Origin: Paraescarpia echinospica
Taxonomy: Eukaryota; Annelida; Polychaeta; Sabellida; Siboglinidae
Direction: 5' to 3'
Assembly (NCBI GenBank): GCA_020002185.1
Contig: CM034534.1
Coordinates: 31,020,851-31,084,850, forward strand
DNA length: 64,000 nt
The notes beneath the pieces are model-generated. The model did no database searches. It was not told where the DNA came from and saw nothing but the letters and a program-made list of their open reading frames with translations. Positions 23,801-30,137 of this stretch are shown here, piece by piece. Position numbers and translations under genes: made by a program. Position 1 is the stretch's first letter. Every line of letters starts with the position of its first letter.

Positions 23801-26800
23801 AAATAAAATGGCGGACATATTAAATGTAGAATCCCAATTTTTGAATACATATTTTTCCAAAAGCACATCATTAATATTTGAGGCATGTTGTAAAATAGTA
23901 CAACAGAAACATTTTCATTAGAATTCACTTAGTTGCCATTTGCATAATTTATTACGTAATTATCATAAAACAAAATGGCGGATATAGTAAATGTGGAATC
24001 CTCATTCGTGTTATAAAAATTTTCAAAAGCATTATCAATTTATCATTTAACGTTTAGTGCTTCTTATCATAGTACTACATAAAGATTTTAATTACTATAA
24101 TTAGATGTCACTTAATTCCCACTTTGCATAATTAATGTCTATACTAGTTATACTTAGCTATGTGAATTGCAGAAAGTGTCTTGGACCCGAGAGATACCTG
24201 CATTTAAATACACAGAGTAATGAATAATCGCACCAACAACTCAAATTTTATTGTTAGTCTTTGTTGTTACAATAGCTATATAAACGTAGGAATATATAAT
24301 TATTAATTAAATAATATAGTTATACACATCAATAATATAATTGTGGCAATAAATGAATATTATAATGGTGGAAATACCAATCTTAAACTGGCTAGTTATG
24401 ACTACTAGTAAGCAAACAACAAATGTAATAAGTTCTTATTTTATATTTAACAGAGTAAAGTTGGAATACTAGTTCCTGAATTTCAAGTTTAAAATCAATT
24501 ATTAAGTGTAGCCAGCATACTGTGAATAGGGACTGCCTGTATGACAGTTAGGCACCAAATCCGCCTAGCGGACAACCAGCGTAACGTGGTTGTCCGCCTG
24601 GCGGATATCCAGCGGCATGCTGACATTACCAGGCGGATGTTACTATTTTTAGCACAGCTTCACCATCTGCGGTGGCGTTCTCGAAAACCGTGCAACTAGG
24701 TCGCACAAAATGCGATTTCCGCACCTGTAAACCTTTTTAAAATATCACATAACGTATATCATCTGAACAGTCTGAAACTGACACGTAGGTGTGTATTAAC
24801 ACGAACTTGAATTTTAGGCGATAACATTACCAAAAATTCATGTTTTGTTTATATGATAATTCGACATAACTTTCATTTGGTTTAACGCAGAAACTTCGTG
24901 CAACGACTGCAGTGAAGACGAACATGTCTTCTAATTGGTCGAGCAGAACTCATGATGATCCAAATAGGTTTACAAGTGCGGGTTTTCAATTTGCCACGAC
25001 CTGTTTTTGCGAAAACCGTACCATTGCGGAGCGCCGTCGGCATGACACTTTTGGCGCACATCATCGCTCAATCATGAACGATTAGTTCGTCAAATAAAGG
25101 AATACTTTTAAAAACTTTATGCCATTGTAAAGAACATTATCTTGTCGTTCCAGTGATATTAAATATGTATTATTTAACGCTGACATAATGATGTAAGGGC
25201 TGTGTGACCGGTGACCTGTCGTAGTTTAGCGTCAAAACTGGCGAGATCCAACAGCCATGGCGGCCGCTGTGGTAATGCTAATCTAAGAATGGGCAATAAG
25301 TTCTAGCACCACGCGTTACCTGTCTGATCTCCGTGTGCGACTCAATGTCCAGCTCCACAACGAGCGGCTGGTGACCACCCATGAGGATGCTGCCTGGACC
25401 CGTCACCAACATGCACTGCATGTCCTGGGTGGCACTCGACCTGGTTATACACACAGATACTGCATGATGCCCAGACACATAACATAGCCATAGGATAGAA
25501 GAATATATGCACAGACACAGGACATGGTCACATGCACAGGCACAGGACATGGTTACATGCACAGACACAGGACATGGTCACATGCACAGACATAGGACAT
25601 GGTCACATGCAAAGACACAGGACATGGTCATATGTTCAGACACAGTATACCCAATATCAGACCTACTGTATCCGGACACTTTCGCTATATTTGTTATTAA
25701 TCTTGGCATAAACATGTACAGAAAGTAAGAACACAAAATATTAGATGTGAACCAAGTTCGTACCAAGTGTGTACACCTATTGCATTCACAGAGTGTGCAC
25801 CTAGTGTCTGCATCTAGTGTGAATCATGTGCATATATAAAGTGTATGCACCAATTGAACTTACATGTAGGTGAACTTACATGTAGGTGAACTTACATGTA
25901 GGTGAACTTACATGTAGGTGAACTTACATGTAGGTGAACTTACATGTAGGTGAACTTACATGTAGGTGAACTTACATGTAGGTGAACTTACCTGTAGGTG
26001 AACTGCGGACGACCAAACTTGGACCAGCAGCGGAGACTGTCGCTTGTGAGGGAGAAGATGTTCTGGTCAATCGTCAACATCTGACGCACTTCGTTTGTCT
26101 CGTGCATTTGAAACGATGTGTACTTATGTAGGTCAAGGCTGTGGTAGGATGTCACATGACCCTGCAGTAGAAGTGATGTCACATAGATCAACATACTCTC
26201 CAGGAGGTGTAAAGCAAGAAAAATATATATTGAAACACCATCATTAAAGTTACCTCAGTGGTTATTCTGGCTTCAAGTTCAGCCAGAATAATCAGCAAAA
26301 TTTTATGATGTCTATACACATGTAGTAGTGGTTGTAGCTTTATAACTATAATGTATGCACTCGCCTATGAATGTGTTGGTCCGGGATATATATGGGAGTA
26401 CAGAAATGTATAGTAATAATAACATAGAGCAGAACAATAAAATGGTTCTTCTTATTTTAGACATTTGTATCTGGGCATATCTACACTGTACTGCAACTAA
26501 CTGGGTATTACAAGGAACATTCTGAAATGCTGATTTGGATGGCAAAACGAATATGTGCTACTGATAGTAATTTTTGTCGAACATTGAAGAAAATGCAGCT
26601 TTAAGAACGTTTAAAAGTGTGACATAAAAAGTGCCAATTTTGAATGTTCAATTAAAGCATTAAAAAGTATTTTGTTTTGTATGCAATGATGTAAATAAAT
26701 AAAATACATTTACTATTATTCATGTACATGTGTTTTGTTCTTTGTTTATGAAGGAAAATATATTTTTTATAGTCTACAAATTGTATGTCAACTGTCATGG

Positions 26801-28014
26801 TCATTATGCGTTCTGTCAATGGCAGTCACAGCGTAATATTACTTACCAATTAAATATTGTTATTACAAGTTTACAACTAGCATTTTGCCTTGTAAGATAC
26901 ATTCCGATAGGTGTGAAAATGATTCACTAAGTTTCCAACTATTTTGTGGCATACTCCCATATTTTATACCATCCAAAACAAGAGGAAATTATTTTTTGTT
27001 AATAAATCACAACCGTTCGTCCCATCAAGAAACCGGACTACTTCTAAAACTGTGCGAAGGAAAACCAAACGGATATCTTGTGACGGCATACAGATGGTCA
27101 TGTGATTCGATGTTGCCGCCGTTTTCCGATGAAGGAGATAAGATGGCGTCAAATTGAAGGTAAGAAATAGTTCGTCAACATTTTTTGCATAAATCCCGAC
27201 TGTGACAATCGTCACGACCGTACAAATATAACTAAATTGAAGGCACATTATCAATAGAATCTCGGCGTGTGTAATGTAAATCTTGTTATTTCTCTCGATA
27301 TTTTACAGGGTCTTCGTGCGCTGGATTTCCGACAGTTTTATTGACGGTGTATGGTCTTGATGTTTGACCCTACGATTTATCAGTCATTTTGTAAAAAAAA
27401 GTAAAATTTGTTAACTGCTGTTATCATAAATTGTATTGTATTTTTCTATGTCAAACATCACAACCGTGACATTTTGATTAATTAATATTTAATTAATTTT
27501 CTCTGATTATATTGATGAAACTGTTTTCTTCAACAATTTATGTAAATAAAGTCAATTGTCTATACAACCAAAGCATTTGTGTCAATTTATTCAGTTTTCT
27601 AGAAATTAACCTAGATGTTACACTTTTTGTATGTACAGTGTGTATATGCCCATCTGCTCCAGTCACACACATGTGAGTATCAACGCAAACATACTCTGTC
27701 ACAGCGATAATGATTCTGATCTTACCCCTTGGTTGCCCATCCACAGGAGTTCCTCCTGTCCGTCAAAGGCGACAGCGGACACACCGAACCTGTCTCCTCC
27801 ATCCACCATGAAATTCTTCACCTCAACAAACTCCCCCTGTCGGTAGAGTTCCTCCTCGTAGTGCTCTACTAGTCCATTCTGTCCAGGCACCAACGACGCA
27901 TCTTCTGGCACCGTACCGTCTTCCGGCATCTGTGCCATCGGTGCCACCATGCCTCCTGCTGGTACCATTCCTTCCTGCGGCACTCCGGAGAAGTCCATGC
28001 CGGCAGCTTAAGCT
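3317..28014 (-). CDS. PAN2: PAN2, poly(A) nuclease catalytic subunit (5' two thirds, 15 coding exons)
   Basis: PAN2 pairs with PAN3 and shortens mRNA poly(A) tails in the cytoplasm, the first step of deadenylation. Coding exons, minus strand: 27998-27726, 26161-25992, 25440-25320, 17940-17863, 17126-17008, 16497-16353, 14616-14475, 13956-13883, 13251-13124, 9587-9409, 9121-8961, 8181-8053, 6078-5929, 4796-4684, 3471-3317. All junctions are GT-AG and every reading phase matches. The ~712-residue product aligns colinearly with my memory of human PAN2: WD40 propeller (residues 1 to ~365; LSDFDVH, CDRFL.VYDLR), PAN3-binding linker (~366-470; LLSDWP), then a pseudo-ubiquitin hydrolase from ~477 ([32 protein letters not shown]). 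As in the family, the last motif lacks the normal USP catalytic Cys arrangement. The DEDD nuclease exons lie beyond base 1. The start Met has an in-frame TAA four codons upstream. Exon 8's donor (ACG|GTTGGT) is the least certain junction. Confidence 0.96.
3472..4440. repeat. 74-bp minisatellite copying the acceptor and start of PAN2 exon 15
   Basis: About 13 units of 74 bp in intron 14. Read on the minus strand, each unit contains the exon 15 acceptor (TTCTTGCAG) and its first 39 nt, then diverges where the true exon continues. Each unit so holds an acceptor and, 13 nt on, a strong donor-like GAG|GTACGT. Variant units (catgcacctcag for cacgtacctcag) recur periodically, suggesting block duplication. 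A decayed tail of shorter related units runs to about 4620. Confidence 0.93.
4684..4796 (-). CDS. PAN2: PAN2 coding exon 14, Lys/Glu-rich insert
   Basis: 113 nt; acceptor TTTCACAG, donor CCAAG|GTATGA. It enters in phase 0 and leaves in phase 2, which joins correctly to exon 15. It encodes 37 residues almost all Glu, Lys, Ala or Gln, a likely exposed helix. The human segment between the helix ending in QLH and the SGD.VI motif is shorter and not so charged, so this is a lineage-specific expansion in the pseudo-hydrolase domain. Confidence 0.88.
4840..5060. repeat. Degenerate CA-rich short tandem repeat
   Basis: Loose repetition of about 20-bp units of the form acaaacatacaggtcac in PAN2 intron 13. 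Copies are diverged and no clear relation to a flanking exon was found. Confidence 0.6.
5246..5930. repeat. 55-bp minisatellite copying the donor of PAN2 exon 13
   Basis: About 12 near-identical 55-bp units in intron 13, starting at the exon border. On the minus strand each unit ends with a near copy of the last ~9 nt of exon 13 (ATCCACGCT or ATCCATGCT) followed by the same donor GTAAGTGTT. The intron so begins with a dozen consensus 5' splice sites. No duplicated acceptor is present. Confidence 0.94.
5929..6078 (-). CDS. PAN2: PAN2 coding exon 13
   Basis: 150 nt, phase 0 at both ends; acceptor CCTTGTAG, donor GCT|GTAAGT. The 50 residues include [16 protein letters not shown] and LIQNWSRF, matching the pseudo-hydrolase domain of animal PAN2. 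Its last bases and donor seed the adjacent 55-bp array. Confidence 0.95.
6385..8050. repeat. ~37-bp minisatellite extending from the donor of PAN2 exon 12
   Basis: Over 40 diverged units of roughly 25-39 bp built on ctacaaccctcagtcaatgac. On the minus strand the unit core (TGAGGGTTGTAGACCCC) resembles the exon 12 donor and first intron bases (CAG|GTGGGTTGTAGATCC), so it probably grew from that junction. It fills most of intron 12. Long plus-strand frames across it (7343-7621, 7924-8307) are repeat artefacts. Confidence 0.9.
8053..8181 (-). CDS. PAN2: PAN2 coding exon 12
   Basis: 129 nt, phase 0 at both ends; acceptor TTGCTAG, donor CAG|GTGGGT. It encodes [20 protein letters not shown] and FLFHMLD, closely matching the pseudo-hydrolase of animal PAN2. 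Both borders have given rise to minisatellites. Confidence 0.96.
8192..8880. repeat. 43-bp minisatellite copying the start of PAN2 exon 12
   Basis: About 13 regular 43-bp units, then decayed copies to ~8880. The plus-strand unit contains tcaatgaagtacagcac, the first 17 nt of exon 12. In the regular units the neighbouring acceptor (ctag on plus) has become atga, so they lack a usable AG. Two distal copies (8814, 8848) keep cacctag. Confidence 0.92.
8961..9121 (-). CDS. PAN2: PAN2 coding exon 11
   Basis: 161 nt; acceptor TGATTTTAG, donor CAG|GTAGGA. It enters in phase 1 and ends in phase 0. It opens the pseudo-hydrolase domain with [23 protein letters not shown] and [11 protein letters not shown]. 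The last motif is the position where active ubiquitin hydrolases have their nucleophilic Cys box. Confidence 0.96.
9409..9587 (-). CDS. PAN2: PAN2 coding exon 10
   Basis: 179 nt; acceptor TTGTCAG, donor G|GTGAGT. It encodes DPEILKSVK and [16 protein letters not shown], matching the linker just before the pseudo-hydrolase. A Ser/Thr/Arg-rich stretch ends in ESPLGRG. Confidence 0.95.
9955..10860 (+). mobile_element. Non-LTR retrotransposon fragment (reverse transcriptase N-terminus)
   Basis: In PAN2 intron 9, antisense to PAN2. The 138-codon frame 10332-10748 contains [21 protein letters not shown] and a G.VP.DW...I.PIYK block, the start of a LINE reverse transcriptase. After a stop the [12 protein letters not shown] block continues to ~10850. 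Upstream frames to about 10010 look like the linker before the RT, with stops. The YADD catalytic block and 3' end are missing, so this is a dead fragment. Clade not assigned. Confidence 0.8.
10861..11780. other. PAN2 intron 9, no recognised feature
   Basis: AT-rich with no coding signal. Around 11560-11610 a short sequence with tccgttggaccttcggccc looks like a hairpin, and tcctttggac is also seen at 9811; possibly MITE remnants. Confidence 0.4.
11781..11824. repeat. (TG)n microsatellite
   Basis: About 21 uninterrupted TG dinucleotides. The Cys/Val and His/Thr frames across it are artefacts. Confidence 0.97.
12304..12438 (-). other. Small acidic ORF in PAN2 intron 9
   Basis: A minus-strand frame starts with an ATG in a favourable context (CACAATGGCGG) and runs 45 codons ([12 protein letters not shown], ending DVGELVYN). 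It is rich in Ser and Asp. It resembles the acidic N-terminus of some transposase genes, but nothing downstream supports a full element. It may be a lone first exon or chance. Confidence 0.25.
12645..13100 (-). mobile_element. MITE-like element, copy 1 (related to 60601-61046)
   Basis: About 450 bp matching 60601-61046 in inverted orientation along the whole length (shared gtagcaataaa, tcgcacagtggctattttgca, gggcactctt in the relevant orientations). Its end (aatgtggttttac) lies about 22 bp inside intron 9 from the exon 9 donor. No coding frame. Confidence 0.8.
13124..13251 (-). CDS. PAN2: PAN2 coding exon 9
   Basis: 128 nt; acceptor GTTGCCAG, donor TATAG|GTATGT. It enters in phase 0 and leaves in phase 2. 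It encodes [11 protein letters not shown] and [12 protein letters not shown], the linker that wraps around the PAN3 dimer in known structures. Confidence 0.93.
13300..13390. repeat. Short tandem array of CRE-like sites
   Basis: Five ~17-20 bp units of the form acatgacgtcacacag just upstream (in gene sense) of exon 9, within intron 8. Two units hold the full palindrome TGACGTCA and the others are one or two changes away. Confidence 0.75.
13391..13792. other. PAN2 intron 8, no recognised feature
   Basis: AT-rich sequence without coding frames. A short ATT/AGT trinucleotide microsatellite follows at 13828-13856, next to exon 8. Confidence 0.5.
13883..13956 (-). CDS. PAN2: PAN2 coding exon 8
   Basis: 74 nt; acceptor GTTTGCAG, donor probably ACG|GTTGGT. 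It encodes GFLHVF then [12 protein letters not shown], matching the last WD40 blade (VHLW... F.PYS.ETEF). Phase matches exon 7 and, with the chosen donor, exon 9. A donor 9 nt further into the intron would also keep phase, so the 3' end is less sure. Many near-identical acceptors lie upstream. Confidence 0.88.
13957..14335. repeat. ~31-bp minisatellite of duplicated PAN2 exon 8 acceptors
   Basis: About 11 units of 24-31 bp directly upstream of exon 8. On the minus strand each reads GTGTTTGCAG followed by GCTTNCTCCATGTGTTTG, that is, the acceptor plus the first ~18 nt of exon 8. The intron ends with a ladder of near-equivalent 3' splice sites. Units decay toward 14335. Confidence 0.94.
14475..14616 (-). 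CDS. PAN2: PAN2 coding exon 7
   Basis: 142 nt; acceptor TTGTTGCAG, donor G|GTGAGA. It encodes [10 protein letters not shown] and [22 protein letters not shown], matching the WD40 domain (SQSGQCQF, FDVS.S.QALAFGD in human). Confidence 0.95.
14690..16352. repeat. ~30-40 bp minisatellite copying the donor of PAN2 exon 6, split by a MITE
   Basis: Many diverged units of the form gacgtacctgtgagatgacacagatgac from the exon 6 border back to ~14690, interrupted at 14862-15705. On the minus strand each has ATCTGTGTCATCTCACAG|GTACGTCATAG, a near copy of the last ~19 nt of exon 6 (encoding ICVVSQ) plus donor GTATGTCATAG. Each unit has a good 5' splice site and an upstream CACAG. Open minus frames repeating VICVVSQV are artefacts. 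Confidence 0.92.
14862..15705. mobile_element. Non-coding element with gacctgggtt terminal inverted repeats
   Basis: 844 bp inserted in the exon 6 donor minisatellite. The ends are gacctgggttaaattc and aattgaacccaggtc, inverted and nearly matching, followed inward by repeated aattggaattga. The same minisatellite resumes on both sides. No coding frame and no clear target duplication. Likely a MITE or SINE-like element. Confidence 0.75.
16353..16497 (-). CDS. PAN2: PAN2 coding exon 6
   Basis: 145 nt; acceptor CTGTTGCAG, donor CAG|GTATGT. It encodes [34 protein letters not shown] and ICVVSQ, a near-exact match to the PAN2 WD40 domain. Confidence 0.97.
16498..17007. other. PAN2 intron 5, no recognised feature
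   Basis: AT-rich intron. Nothing beyond the splice signals at both ends. Confidence 0.6.
17008..17126 (-). CDS. PAN2: PAN2 coding exon 5
   Basis: 119 nt; acceptor GTTGTAG, donor AG|GTCAGT. It encodes [15 protein letters not shown] and [19 protein letters not shown], matching human VSLRD...VEHEF and SGSLSDFDVHGN.L.ACGF. Confidence 0.97.
17127..17295. repeat. ~23-bp minisatellite and partial duplicate of the PAN2 exon 5 start
   Basis: Four units of accaaacatttacatgaaatgtc follow the exon 5 acceptor. At 17262-17293 the plus sequence gagacttggggtctctca then gtcacctaca is a diverged copy of the first ~25 nt of exon 5 and its acceptor. Confidence 0.75.
17296..17862. other. PAN2 intron 4, no recognised feature
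   Basis: No repeats or coding frames identified. Confidence 0.5.
17863..17940 (-). CDS. PAN2: PAN2 coding exon 4
   Basis: 78 nt, phase 0 at both ends; acceptor TACACAG, donor AAG|GTGAGG. It encodes 26 residues ([19 protein letters not shown]) that align with a WD40 strand of human PAN2 (ETPGVTIMR ... CGHTSGK). Confidence 0.92.
17941..19070. other. PAN2 intron 3, left part
   Basis: Non-coding. The minus-strand frame at 18855-19100 (81 codons) resembles nothing known. Confidence 0.5.
19075..20885 (+). ncRNA. Candidate spliced noncoding transcript antisense in PAN2 intron 3
   Basis: A promoter-like block has an NRF1-type GCATGCGCAG (~19079) and a CRE TGACGTCA (~19108), followed by two good plus-strand donors (GAG|GTGAGT after 19144; CAG|GTAAGT after 19267). 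An acceptor TTTATTTGCAG ends at 20454 and AATAAA lies at 20863-20868. The presumed exon 20455-20885 has no long frame. It contains two diverged ~155-bp tandem copies (about 20513-20670 and 20671-20832), both with gatgtctgactttgttctgcc. Signals only; no transcript evidence. Confidence 0.35.
20886..22330. other. PAN2 intron 3, middle part
   Basis: AT-rich and mostly featureless. The 78-codon plus frame at 21551-21787 resembles nothing known. Confidence 0.4.
22340..22530. repeat. Degenerate tandem repeat of gaaacggaattt
   Basis: About ten loose repeats of 15-25 bp built on tgaaacggaa(a/t)tt and poly-T. A minus frame rich in Phe/Lys is an artefact. Confidence 0.6.
23440..24140. repeat. ~170-bp tandem repeat with YY1-like sites
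   Basis: Four diverged units of about 166-177 bp, each starting near atggccgacatattgaat, aaatggcggccatattga, aaatggcggacatattaa or aaatggcggatatagtaa (about 23461, 23637, 23807, 23972). Each is followed by a shared AT-rich body with gtacaacagaaa-like and taattgcataat-like stretches. The aaatggcggccat core fits the YY1 consensus. Confidence 0.75.
24558..24606. repeat. GC-rich perfect-looking stem-loop
   Basis: Arms atccgcctagcggacaacca and tggttgtccgcctggcggat pair over 20 bp with one mismatch and an ~8-nt loop. A third half-copy (ccaggcggat) lies at ~24640. It may be the end of a small palindromic element. Confidence 0.75.
24923..25084 (+). other. Unrecognised 53-codon ORF
   Basis: An ATG at 24923 opens a frame ([16 protein letters not shown] to HHRSIMND) ending in TAG at about 25084. 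Composition is more protein-like than the surroundings and GC is locally raised. It matches no family I know and may be a mobile-element relic. Confidence 0.2.
25320..25440 (-). CDS. PAN2: PAN2 coding exon 3
   Basis: 121 nt; acceptor ATAACCAG, donor CAG|GTAACG. It encodes [26 protein letters not shown] and EIRQ, aligning with human LLLTDSSTLLVGGLQNHILEIDL. Enters in phase 2 and ends in phase 0. Confidence 0.94.
25500..25640. repeat. 25-bp minisatellite
   Basis: About six units of acaggacatggtcacatgcacagac lie 60 bp upstream (in gene sense) of exon 3. Only ggacatg is shared with the exon start, so I do not claim it derives from the border. Confidence 0.9.
25856..25991. repeat. 16-bp minisatellite copying the donor of PAN2 exon 2
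   Basis: About 8.5 perfect 16-bp units (aacttacatgtaggtg). On the minus strand the unit TTCACCTACATGTAAG is a copy of the exon 2 end and donor TTCACCTACAGGTAAG with one change, G to T, just before the GT. Confidence 0.95.
25992..26161 (-). CDS. PAN2: PAN2 coding exon 2
   Basis: 170 nt; acceptor CTACTGCAG, donor ACAG|GTAAGT. It encodes [23 protein letters not shown] and [13 protein letters not shown], matching human GGHATSFFG...YSSFQV...IRQIQ...ILFLT. The acceptor joins in phase 0 to exon 1. Confidence 0.95.
26162..27040. other. PAN2 intron 1, left part
   Basis: AT-rich, with no supported gene or repeat. Frames of 60-90 codons here are not protein-like. Confidence 0.5.
27080..27570 (+). ncRNA. 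Candidate two-exon noncoding transcript in PAN2 intron 1
   Basis: A YY1-type aagatggcgtca (27139) is followed by donor GAAG|GTAAGA after 27159, acceptor ATTTTACAG ending at 27308, and AATAAA at 27545-27550. The first ATG gives only four codons (MASN). This is the same layout as the 19.1-20.9 kb candidate. Signals only. Confidence 0.28.
27726..27998 (-). CDS. PAN2: PAN2 coding exon 1 (start codon)
   Basis: Begins [10 protein letters not shown] and ends ELLWMGNQG, 91 residues; donor GGG|GTAAGA. The N-terminus is Met/Gly/Pro-rich and less conserved. The end matches human EEMLWVGSHG exactly in position. An in-frame TAA lies just upstream and a probable 5'-UTR acceptor (TTTCCTCATAG) ends at 28015. 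Confidence 0.93.
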
Positions 28015-28721
28015 ATGAGGAAATAAACACAATGTTTTAGATTACACCACAACTTATATTTAAGTTTAGCTACATAGATTTAAGTTATGGTATATCATTA
28101 ATATGTACTTAATATTTAATGTTTCAGTGAGCATAACTGGGTTATTGTGAGTCTTGTTTTATAAGATTTTAATTTACTTATACATTTTCTTCTATTTAGT
28201 ATACTGTGAAAGTCTATTGGCAGCATACTAGTTATGTCAACGTTTTGTGAAGTATCAGATTTGACAATTCTGCTATTATGCATAAAGACATTCTCCATGG
28301 AAATAAACCAGATCAGCGGTGTAGGGTCCATTACACCATAACATTAACAAAAGGTAAAGACAAGTCACAAAATAATCAGTACATAATATTGTGTGATAAG
28401 AGATAGCATTTAAATACAGTAGATGTCAATAAATCAAGTCCTTGAAATGACTCAAAAGAAGCATGGAGTTGCGAACGGCTACCACAACAACACCACTGGC
28501 CATTTCACCACAACAAATTCAACAGCCAGCTGTCACTTGCCGGACTCTCTCGACAGGTTCATGCCTTGGCCTGTATACTTAGCACCGCACCGACACCAGG
28601 CAATCTAACATCAGCAGAAACAACATTAATCTCTCAAATGTCATCATCACTGTCACGAAAATATATTTGATCATCGTATGCTCCGGACTCGGTAACAGAA
28701 GAGACACCGCTCTCAACCCAC
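28015..28721. other. Probable intron in the PAN2 5' UTR
   Basis: Bounded on the minus strand by a good donor (GGCCG|GTGGGT at 28722/28721) and acceptor CTCATAG. No other feature; frames at 28116-28331 and 28423-28608 are not protein-like. Confidence 0.5.
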
Positions 28722-28880
28722 CGGCCACCATTTTATGAGTTGTTTACACGAGGCAGGTCATGCGCGGGGCGGCTATCAATCAATCAGGGCGGTCTAGGCT
28801 GGCGACTGTTTTCCACAAGTGACGTCACATAGCCTCACGCCGCTGTCACTCGGCAGTTTCCGTAAGACGGCAAATTTAGA
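28722..28880 (-). promoter_or_regulatory. Probable PAN2 promoter and noncoding first exon
   Basis: The most GC-rich block near the PAN2 start. It holds a CRE palindrome tgacgtca (~28820), gcgcggggcggc (GC-box type, ~28762), tcaatcaatcag (inverted CCAAT type, ~28777) and, in gene sense, AAAATGGTGGCCG (YY1-like initiator type) next to donor GTGGGT. No TATA box at the expected place, as usual for housekeeping genes. Confidence 0.55.
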
Positions 28881-29457
28881 GGTTCTTTTTATCTTGTACG
28901 CTCTTATGCAATTCATAAACATATTTTCAATAGCATCATCTGAAAGTGCATAGATCATTTGTTATTATGGAACACAGCACATTCTATCCCAGGATATGGC
29001 CTTTAAGATCTTTAATACAACTGGCAGTAATAGTTTTACAGAAAAGGTACTAAAATTTAGTCTTCAGTAAAGATGAATATTATGGGATTTGAACATGCAA
29101 CCTAGCGTTACCGTTTGCAATTCAGTTTTATTTAGTGTATGACTTGCACCAGTATATGCATATGAATGATGCATCAATGTGAGCACTCCTTTAAAATTAC
29201 AAAACAACCGAATCAGTTGCACATCTGTTGCCGCTTCAAGTTCATCTGGCGTTCCATCCCGCTTGCGTTGTCGATATTCGTGGTAGAGCCATGCCTGTTG
29301 GTTCTAATTATGACGATTTATACGATGTGGAAAACCTTTGGTTGTGTAGATAGAAGACAGTGGTAATGTAAACAAATAAATGTTGACCTGCTCACGTCAG
29401 ACTCCAACTGAACTGGTGCAGTGGTGGCAGATAGAGAGCCAGTGAAGTAGAAAGCTA
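28881..29457. other. Spacer, no recognised feature
   Basis: Intergenic sequence between the PAN2 promoter and the transposon nest. The 66-codon frame at 29166-29366 resembles nothing known. Confidence 0.5.
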
Positions 29458-29459
29458 GA

Positions 29460-29862
29460 CAAACTTTGTTTACGTACTCACATAACATCATAATAAATAC
29501 ACGTATTATTTGTACATTTAATATACAGTCAAATTCGCACCAAAATAGTTGAAATGTCGATGTGATGCATACGAATGTGTATTTCTCGATTTCAAGCTTG
29601 CAAAATATTGCACACACGCGCCATATTTGTCATTTTATAGTACTTCCAAATTAAGCTGTATGGTTCATTTTAGTTTCATTTCCCGTCATCGCAAGTCTGT
29701 ACCTAAATGTGTCAGGCCCGTAGACGGGGTGCTATGGTTACGTACGTACCCCCGCTGAGATCAAAAGAATTCCGCTTGATGGAAAAGAGTTCCGATTGAA
29801 TAGACAAGTTTGATTTTTTTGGGTGAAACTCAAGACCAGGGGAATGTAAGGGTGTGCAGTTC
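29460..29862 (+). repeat. Left copy of a ~400-bp inverted repeat pair
   Basis: From acaaactttgtttacgtac to gtgtgcagttcacg this sequence is the reverse complement, at roughly 90% by eye, of 46195-46592. Shared blocks include gggcctgaca, atatggcgcgtgtgtgcaat and cgaatttgactgtatatt. Noncoding. Either two copies of a dispersed repeat or the ends of a large composite. Confidence 0.85.
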
Positions 29863-30082
29863 ACGCACGCCACACGCACACACGCACGCACATACATACA
29901 CACAAACGAGACAGAAATTATATGCATGACAGTTCGCCAGGTGGCACCACATACGTAATGGAATGCCACAGGGAGAGTGCAAAGTAGTGCACAGGAGTGG
30001 TTCTCATGTGTGGTTATGTGTAGACCACACCCAGCTCATTAAGAATTGTGGTTTTACTCTGTCTGGGTGATATTATCCTGCA

Positions 30083-30135
30083 ATGGCTAGTATTAACCTT
30101 CCCCGTTACCCTGAGTTTGCTGTGACAGACGAACC
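30083..30135 (+). pseudogene. Gypsy gag, N-terminal 17 codons
   Basis: The frame starting at ATG 30083 encodes MASINLPRYPEFAVTDE and is then cut by CR1-A. The frame resumes at 33509 with PAIASKWEEWLEGFE, the usual gag continuation. Confidence 0.8.
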
Positions 30136-30137
30136 AT

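Noticed and set aside
25500..25640. 25-bp array as a copy of the exon 3 border
   Set aside because: Only ggacatg is shared; the unit does not contain the acceptor and starts 60 bp away.
29460..29862. Terminal inverted repeats of a giant virus-like transposon (Maverick type)
   Set aside because: No Maverick genes (protein-primed polymerase, capsid, ATPase) between the arms; contents are independent retroelements.
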